DNA of 64,000 nt from Inquilinus sp042743185 (GTDB taxonomy: Bacteria; Pseudomonadota; Alphaproteobacteria; DSM-16000; Inquilinaceae). The translations under genes were made by a program, and so were the position numbers. Shown here piece by piece: positions 59,936-64,000 of this stretch. Position 1 is the stretch's first letter; each line of letters starts with the position of its first letter. Location of the stretch: contig NZ_JBHYMS010000001.1 in assembly GCF_042743185.1 (NCBI RefSeq), positions 248,001-312,000 on the forward strand. Direction: 5' to 3'. The notes under the pieces are model-generated. The model was not told where the DNA came from, did not search any database, and worked only from the letters and a program-made list of their open reading frames with translations.

Positions 59936-61147
59936 GTGGCCCGGATCACGCTCGCGGCGCGTCTCGCCATGCAGGATTTCGCGCATGACTGGCGCATCGG
60001 TCTCTGCCAGATCCTGGGGCTCGCCGCCGTCCTGGCGCCACTTCTGGTCCTGTTCGGCCTGCGCTTCGGCCTCATCGACACCATGGCGCAGCGGCTGATC
60101 GAGGATCCGCGAAACCGCGAGATCGCCCCGGCCGGCAGCGGCCGTTACGACGATGCGTTCTTCGCGGCGCTCGCGGCGGATCCCAGGATCGCCTTCGTGG
60201 TGCCGGCGACGCGGTCGATCGCGGCGAACTTCACCCGGCTCAGGGCCGAGGGCGGCGGACCTCCGGTCTCGGCGATCCCTCTCCTGCCGACCGGCAGCGG
60301 CGACCCGCTCCTGGGCCGGGCCCCACCGCCCGCCCGGGACGGCGCCGTGCTGACCCGCCGGCTGGCCGAGGCGCTCGGCGTCGCCGAGGGAGCGCGGCTG
60401 CGGGCCGAGATCACCCGCCAGCGCATCGGCCGCATCGAGGCCGAACGCCTGCCGCTGACCGTGGCCGGCATCACCGACGCCCCGGTCGGCCCGGCCGAGG
60501 CCGTCCTGGCCCCGCTCGACCTGCTCGTCGCCACCGAGGACTGGCGCGACGGCCTCGCCGTCCCCGATCGGGGCTGGGACGGGGATGCGCCCGCCGCGAC
60601 AGGGCGAATCTTCGCCCGCTTCCGGCTCTATGCGCGCTCGATCTACGACGTGCAGGGGCTCGAGCGGGATCTGAAGCAGCGCGGCATCGAGGTCCGGACC
60701 GCCGCGGCGGAGATCGGACAGATGCAGGCCCTGGACCGCAATCTGGGCATCGCGTTCTGGCTGATTGCCGGCTGCGGCGCGCTGGGTTACCTGGCATCGC
60801 TCGCCGCGGGCCTGCGGGGCCATGTCGAGCGCAAGCGACGCGATCTCGCGATGCTGCGGCTGCTCGGCCTGCCGACGCGGTCCCTGATCACCTTCCCGGT
60901 GACCCAGTCGGTCCTGATCGCGCTGCTCGGCAGCCTGCTCGCCATCGGTGCCTTCCAGCTGGCCTCGGCGTCGCTGAACGCGGTCTTCGCCGAAAGCCTG
61001 CAGCCCGGGGAGAAGATCTGCCGGCTCCTGCCCGGCCACATCGCCGTCGCCGTCGCCGCGACGATCGCGACCGCCGTCCTGTCCGCCGGCTGGGCCAGCG
61101 CGCTGGCTGCCGGCATCCAACCTTCCGAAGGGCTGCGCGATGTCTGA
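59936..61147 (+). CDS. tagS: TagS-type FtsX/MacB-like permease, T6SS copy
   Basis: 403 residues starting at GTG. One membrane segment near 22-42 and three at the C-terminus enclose a periplasmic domain. Landmarks shared with the copy at 4805 are DWRI, LLVLFGLRFGLIDT, AQRLIEDPRNREI, RFRLYARSIYDV and HVERKRRDLA. It pairs with the TagT encoded just upstream. Its end overlaps the tagR start by 8 bases, exactly as in the first copy, showing that the gene junctions are conserved between modules. Confidence 0.9.
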   Translation: MARITLAARLAMQDFAHDWRIGLCQILGLAAVLAPLLVLFGLRFGLIDTMAQRLIEDPRNREIAPAGSGRYDDAFFAALAADPRIAFVVPATRSIAANFTRLRAEGGGPPVSAIPLLPTGSGDPLLGRAPPPARDGAVLTRRLAEALGVAEGARLRAEITRQRIGRIEAERLPLTVAGITDAPVGPAEAVLAPLDLLVATEDWRDGLAVPDRGWDGDAPAATGRIFARFRLYARSIYDVQGLERDLKQRGIEVRTAAAEIGQMQALDRNLGIAFWLIAGCGALGYLASLAAGLRGHVERKRRDLAMLRLLGLPTRSLITFPVTQSVLIALLGSLLAIGAFQLASASLNAVFAESLQPGEKICRLLPGHIAVAVAATIATAVLSAGWASALAAGIQPSEGLRDV

Positions 61148-62753
61148 CCGCCCCCTCTGGTTCGCAGCCGCGCTGGCCGCGGCGCTGGTCCTGTCGGCAT
61201 CGGCGGCGGCGGAGACCACTTGGCCGGCCGAAGCCTACAACCCGGCGCCCCATGACGGGGACGTCCTGCTGCCGATGCCCTGCGGCGGCGCCATGGCCTT
61301 CCGGCGGATCGATCTGCCCTCCGCCGGATTCCTCGACGACGTGCGCGTGCAGGTCGGCGACGCGCAGTCCGATCTCGGCTTCCTGGACGACCGCCGCTTC
61401 GACGAGGTGGCGGGGTCCTTCACCGATCCGGACATCGCCGGCGTCCGGTCCTTCCTGCTGGGCAAATACGAGATCACGCAGGCGCAGTGGCAGGCCCTGG
61501 CCGGCGACGGCTGCCCCGAGACGTCGATGCGCATGCGGGTGCCGAAGACGGGCATCTCCTGGCTCGATGCCGTCGCCTTCGCCGACCGCTACAGCCAATG
61601 GCTGCTGGCCAATGCGCGGGACGCGCTGCCGAACGAGGCGGGGTCGCCCGGCTTTCTGCGCCTGCCGACGGAAACCGAATGGGAATACGCCGCGCGGGGC
61701 GGCATGGCGGTTTCGGCCGAGGAGTTCCTGGCAGCGCGTTTTCCGATGCCGGACGGCACTCCGGCCGAATATCTCTGGTATCAGGGAACCGGATCGGCCG
61801 AGGGCCGGCTGCACCCGATCGGCCTCCTGAAGCCCAACCCGCTCGGCCTGCACGACATCCTGGGCAACGCCGCCGAGATGATGGTGGAGCCGTTCCGGCT
61901 GAACCGCCGCGGCCGGCTGCACGGCCAGGCCGGCGGCTTCATCGCGCGCGGCGGGGATTTCACCATGCCCCTGGCCCAGATCCGGTCGGGCATGCGGGTC
62001 GAGATGCCCTATTACGCGGCGCGCGACGGCCGGCCGACGGCGACGCGCCAGCTCGGCCTGCGGCTGGTCGTCGCCGCGCCGGTCATCGCCTCGCCGGAGC
62101 GGCTCCAGGCGATCGAGCGGGAATGGCTCGCCATGCCCTCGGCCGGCATCGCCACCGCGAGCGCACGCCGCGAGGACGACGCGCTGTCGACCCTGGACCG
62201 GCTGGCGGACACGGCACCGGACGACGCGATGCGGACGGATCTGCGCGGCGTCGGCCAGGCGATCCGGGAAGCGCTGGTCGAGCGCAACGATGCCCGCAAT
62301 CGCACCATCCGCTCGCTGATCAATGTCGGCGCCCTGCTCGGCAACAAGCTGCGGACCGACCAGCAGAGGCTGGACGCCGTCAGCAAGGCGATCGAGGAGG
62401 TGGCGCGGCCGGCCCTGCGCCAGATGCAGGCCCGCCGCGCCAACGATGCCGAGACGCAGCGCATGGTAGCCCAGGCGGAGGCGTCGATCCGGCAGATGGA
62501 AGGCCAGCGCGACGCGCTGGCGGACACCGTCCGCACCTCCCGCGAGACCTACATCGACACGGTCGTCAGCACCGCCAACGACTATTCGGACGAGATCGTC
62601 TCGACCCAGGTCCCGACCCTGAAGGCGGAACTGCAGGCGCGCGCCTCGACCGGGCTGCTTCCCTTCGTCGACATCTTCGTCCTGCACATGCAGCGCATGC
62701 GTCAGAGCGGCGGCGCGGATCCGCAAAGCCTGGTCGACGACCTGACGCGATGA
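61140..62753 (+). CDS. tagR: TagR-type periplasmic FGE-sulfatase-fold protein, T6SS copy
   Basis: 537 residues with a signal peptide (FAAALAAALVLSASAAAE). The FGE/SUMF1-like domain (about 30-325) has YEITQAQWQALAGDGCPE, LPTETEWEYAARGG, GLHDILGNAAEMM and FIARGGDF. There are no cysteines in the C-terminal half, so catalytic formylglycine formation is unlikely. A long charged helical tail follows (ALRQMQARRANDAETQ, RQMEGQRDALADTVRTSRETY). In Pseudomonas TagR stimulates PpkA in the periplasm. The longest runs of identity with the copy at 6012 lie around GRLHPIGLLKPNPLGLHDI and NRRGRLHGQAGGFIARGGD. It is followed after 21 bases by the TssM-like gene. Confidence 0.9.
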   Translation: MSDRPLWFAAALAAALVLSASAAAETTWPAEAYNPAPHDGDVLLPMPCGGAMAFRRIDLPSAGFLDDVRVQVGDAQSDLGFLDDRRFDEVAGSFTDPDIAGVRSFLLGKYEITQAQWQALAGDGCPETSMRMRVPKTGISWLDAVAFADRYSQWLLANARDALPNEAGSPGFLRLPTETEWEYAARGGMAVSAEEFLAARFPMPDGTPAEYLWYQGTGSAEGRLHPIGLLKPNPLGLHDILGNAAEMMVEPFRLNRRGRLHGQAGGFIARGGDFTMPLAQIRSGMRVEMPYYAARDGRPTATRQLGLRLVVAAPVIASPERLQAIEREWLAMPSAGIATASARREDDALSTLDRLADTAPDDAMRTDLRGVGQAIREALVERNDARNRTIRSLINVGALLGNKLRTDQQRLDAVSKAIEEVARPALRQMQARRANDAETQRMVAQAEASIRQMEGQRDALADTVRTSRETYIDTVVSTANDYSDEIVSTQVPTLKAELQARASTGLLPFVDIFVLHMQRMRQSGGADPQSLVDDLTR

Positions 62754-62774
62754 CGACGACGCAGAGGTGACGTC

Positions 62775-64000
62775 ATGGGACGCACGCATGGGGCCGCTTC
62801 GATCGCAGCCGGGCTGCTGGTCCTGGCCGTCGCCGCGCTCATGGCGATTCACCTGTCCAACGCGCATCGGATCGGACTGGCCGAATCGAGCCTTGCCACG
62901 GCCCGATCCCTGACGCCGGCGGCCGATGCCGCTTCGGACGACCCCGCGGCGGCGCTGCCCGCGCTCGACGCCCTGGCAGCGTCACCGGTCGCCTCGGGGC
63001 CGGGCGCCGCTCCATGGTGGCGTGCACTGGTTCCGAACGGCGGCCGGCTGCGCCGCGTCGCCGAAGCCACCGCGGACCACGACCGCACGTTGCTCGGCGA
63101 TGCGTTCCTGCGCCGCCTGGGGCTTCGGATCCTCCGCCGCATCGACCGGCCGGACGTCGATCCCGAGCTCGCCTTCGACGGTCTGAAGGCGGCCCTGGGA
63201 ATAGCCGGGGCCGGCCGGCGCCAGGACCAGTTGATCCGGCTCTGGGCCGCGGTGGACTGGGCGCTGGCCCTGCCGGCGGACGAGCAGGCGGCGACGCGCG
63301 CCGCCCTCGGACGCCAGCTCGACCGCGCCCTGGCCGCCGAACCGCGCCTGGCGCCCCGGCTCGACGACGGCGCCGTGGCGCGGATCCGCACCCGGCTTCG
63401 CCGCGAGCCGCTGTCGGCCAGGGCCTATGCCGCCATCCGCACCTCCGACGCGGCGCAGGCCCTGCCGGCGTTCCGGGCGGACCTGGCGCTCGGGCCGGAC
63501 GGCTGGCCGGTGCGGCGGCGGTCCGGGATGTCTCTGGCGACGCCGATTCCGGGCCTGCTGACCGCCGACGGCTTCCGCACCGTCCTCGTTCCCGCGCTCG
63601 GCAACGTCTCCGCCTCGATCGCCGCCGACGCCTGGGTGCTGGGCGATGCGGCCGAGCCGGAGACGACAGGCGGCGGGCTGGTCCGCGAAGTCCTGGACCG
63701 CTACCTCGACGATCTGGCCCGGGCCTGGGACCCGCTGCTCGGCGATCTGGAGCTGTCGCCCCAGACCTCGGATCCGGACGCGTCGGCCCGCATCGTCGAG
63801 GCGCTGACCCGGTCCCCCGGACCGCTTCTCCGCTTCGTCATCGCCGCGCGACACGCGACGCTGCTCGATCGCCCGTCCGATCCCGCCGCAGCGGCCCGGC
63901 TCGACGCCTTGGCGGAGAGGCTCGGCGGTGCCCGGCCCTGGGCGTCCATCGACCGCCGCTATTCCTGGCTCGAGACGCTCGGGCAACAGCCGGCCCTGCC
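62775..64000 (+). CDS. TssM-like protein lacking the NTPase half (cut by the window end)
   Basis: 408 complete codons are visible and the frame is still open at the window edge. A single N-terminal membrane segment (ASIAAGLLVLAVAALMAIHL, about 8-27) corresponds to the third segment of TssM. The rest parallels the periplasmic IcmF-related region of the TssM encoded at 50575: IPGLLTADGFRTVLVPALGN against IPGLFTYRGFHEAVLPGLET, and RYLDDLARAWDPLLGDLEL against LYYDDYVSNWNALLADIRI. No Walker motif or N-terminal cytoplasmic domain is present. It sits 21 bases after tagR in the same operon; the first module has no counterpart. Possible roles are an alternative membrane-complex subunit or a sensor that mimics TssM; both are inference. 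Confidence 0.8.
   Translation, partial: MGRTHGAASIAAGLLVLAVAALMAIHLSNAHRIGLAESSLATARSLTPAADAASDDPAAALPALDALAASPVASGPGAAPWWRALVPNGGRLRRVAEATADHDRTLLGDAFLRRLGLRILRRIDRPDVDPELAFDGLKAALGIAGAGRRQDQLIRLWAAVDWALALPADEQAATRAALGRQLDRALAAEPRLAPRLDDGAVARIRTRLRREPLSARAYAAIRTSDAAQALPAFRADLALGPDGWPVRRRSGMSLATPIPGLLTADGFRTVLVPALGNVSASIAADAWVLGDAAEPETTGGGLVREVLDRYLDDLARAWDPLLGDLELSPQTSDPDASARIVEALTRSPGPLLRFVIAARHATLLDRPSDPAAAARLDALAERLGGARPWASIDRRYSWLETLGQQPAL

Noticed and set aside
1..64000. CRISPR arrays, tRNA or rRNA genes, insertion sequences or transposase genes
   Set aside because: None seen; the module duplication has no flanking inverted or direct repeats that I could identify.

Overview
The window is GC-rich throughout except for one AT-rich patch, with long overlapping operons and gene families (a TssC pair, TagJ, a DAHL-type sensor kinase, a TAXI-TRAP transporter) that suggest an alphaproteobacterium of the Rhodospirillales/Azospirillaceae kind. 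That placement is inference from gene content; no rRNA or tRNA was seen. The window is dominated by one complete type VI secretion system (T6SS) and two copies of its threonine-phosphorylation control module.

Layout. (1) 157-7631, plus strand: a small secreted protein, then an orphan copy of the post-translational control module: PpkA-type Ser/Thr kinase, secreted VWA protein, TagT-type ABC ATPase, TagS-type permease and TagR-type FGE-like protein, ending in a strong bidirectional hairpin. (2) 7665-16555: a redox and signalling neighbourhood. Two minus-strand genes encode a polytopic 4Fe-4S protein carrying an FHA-like domain and a 2Fe-2S flavin reductase. Divergent from them are a MauG/CCP-type di-heme peroxidase, a sensor histidine kinase and a double-receiver response regulator. 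(3) 16639-22257, minus strand: ordinary metabolism, with a PQQ-type sorbosone dehydrogenase-like lipoprotein, a DUF2231 membrane protein and a TAXI-TRAP transporter with its DUF1850 partner. (4) 22426-33075, minus strand: the T6SS secreted arsenal. In transcription order it is Hcp, a proline-rich lipoprotein, a small membrane protein, VgrG, a disordered protein, a TPR-like protein and a 1413-residue PAAR-like/Rhs effector whose tail looks like a nucleic-acid deaminase. (5) 33605-62753, plus strand: the small secreted protein's paralogue, then tssA-tssB-tssC-second tssC-tagJ-tssE-tssF-tssG-tssH-tagH(fha)-tssJ-tssK-tssL-tssM-tagF-pppA, running straight into a second copy of the kinase/VWA/TagT/TagS/TagR module. 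(6) 62775-end: a gene cut by the window edge that resembles only the periplasmic half of TssM.

How it fits together. All thirteen core Tss components are present (tssD as hcp, tssI as vgrG). In the studied systems PpkA phosphorylates a T6SS protein, the FHA protein reads the mark, PppA removes it, TagF represses, and TagQRST activates PpkA from the periplasm. Here PpkA is split into a membrane-anchored kinase and a separate exported VWA protein, twice. No TagQ was recognised, but the small secreted protein sits by the control genes in both copies and is a candidate analogue. The orphan module 1 lacks its own phosphatase and canonical FHA protein and lies next to the FHA-bearing redox protein, so it may have been redeployed.

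The items most worth follow-up are the deaminase-like Rhs tail without a visible immunity gene, the duplicated split-PpkA module, the TssM-like protein without an NTPase, a shared N-terminal Thr motif in TssL and both kinases, and the FHA/4Fe-4S redox operon.
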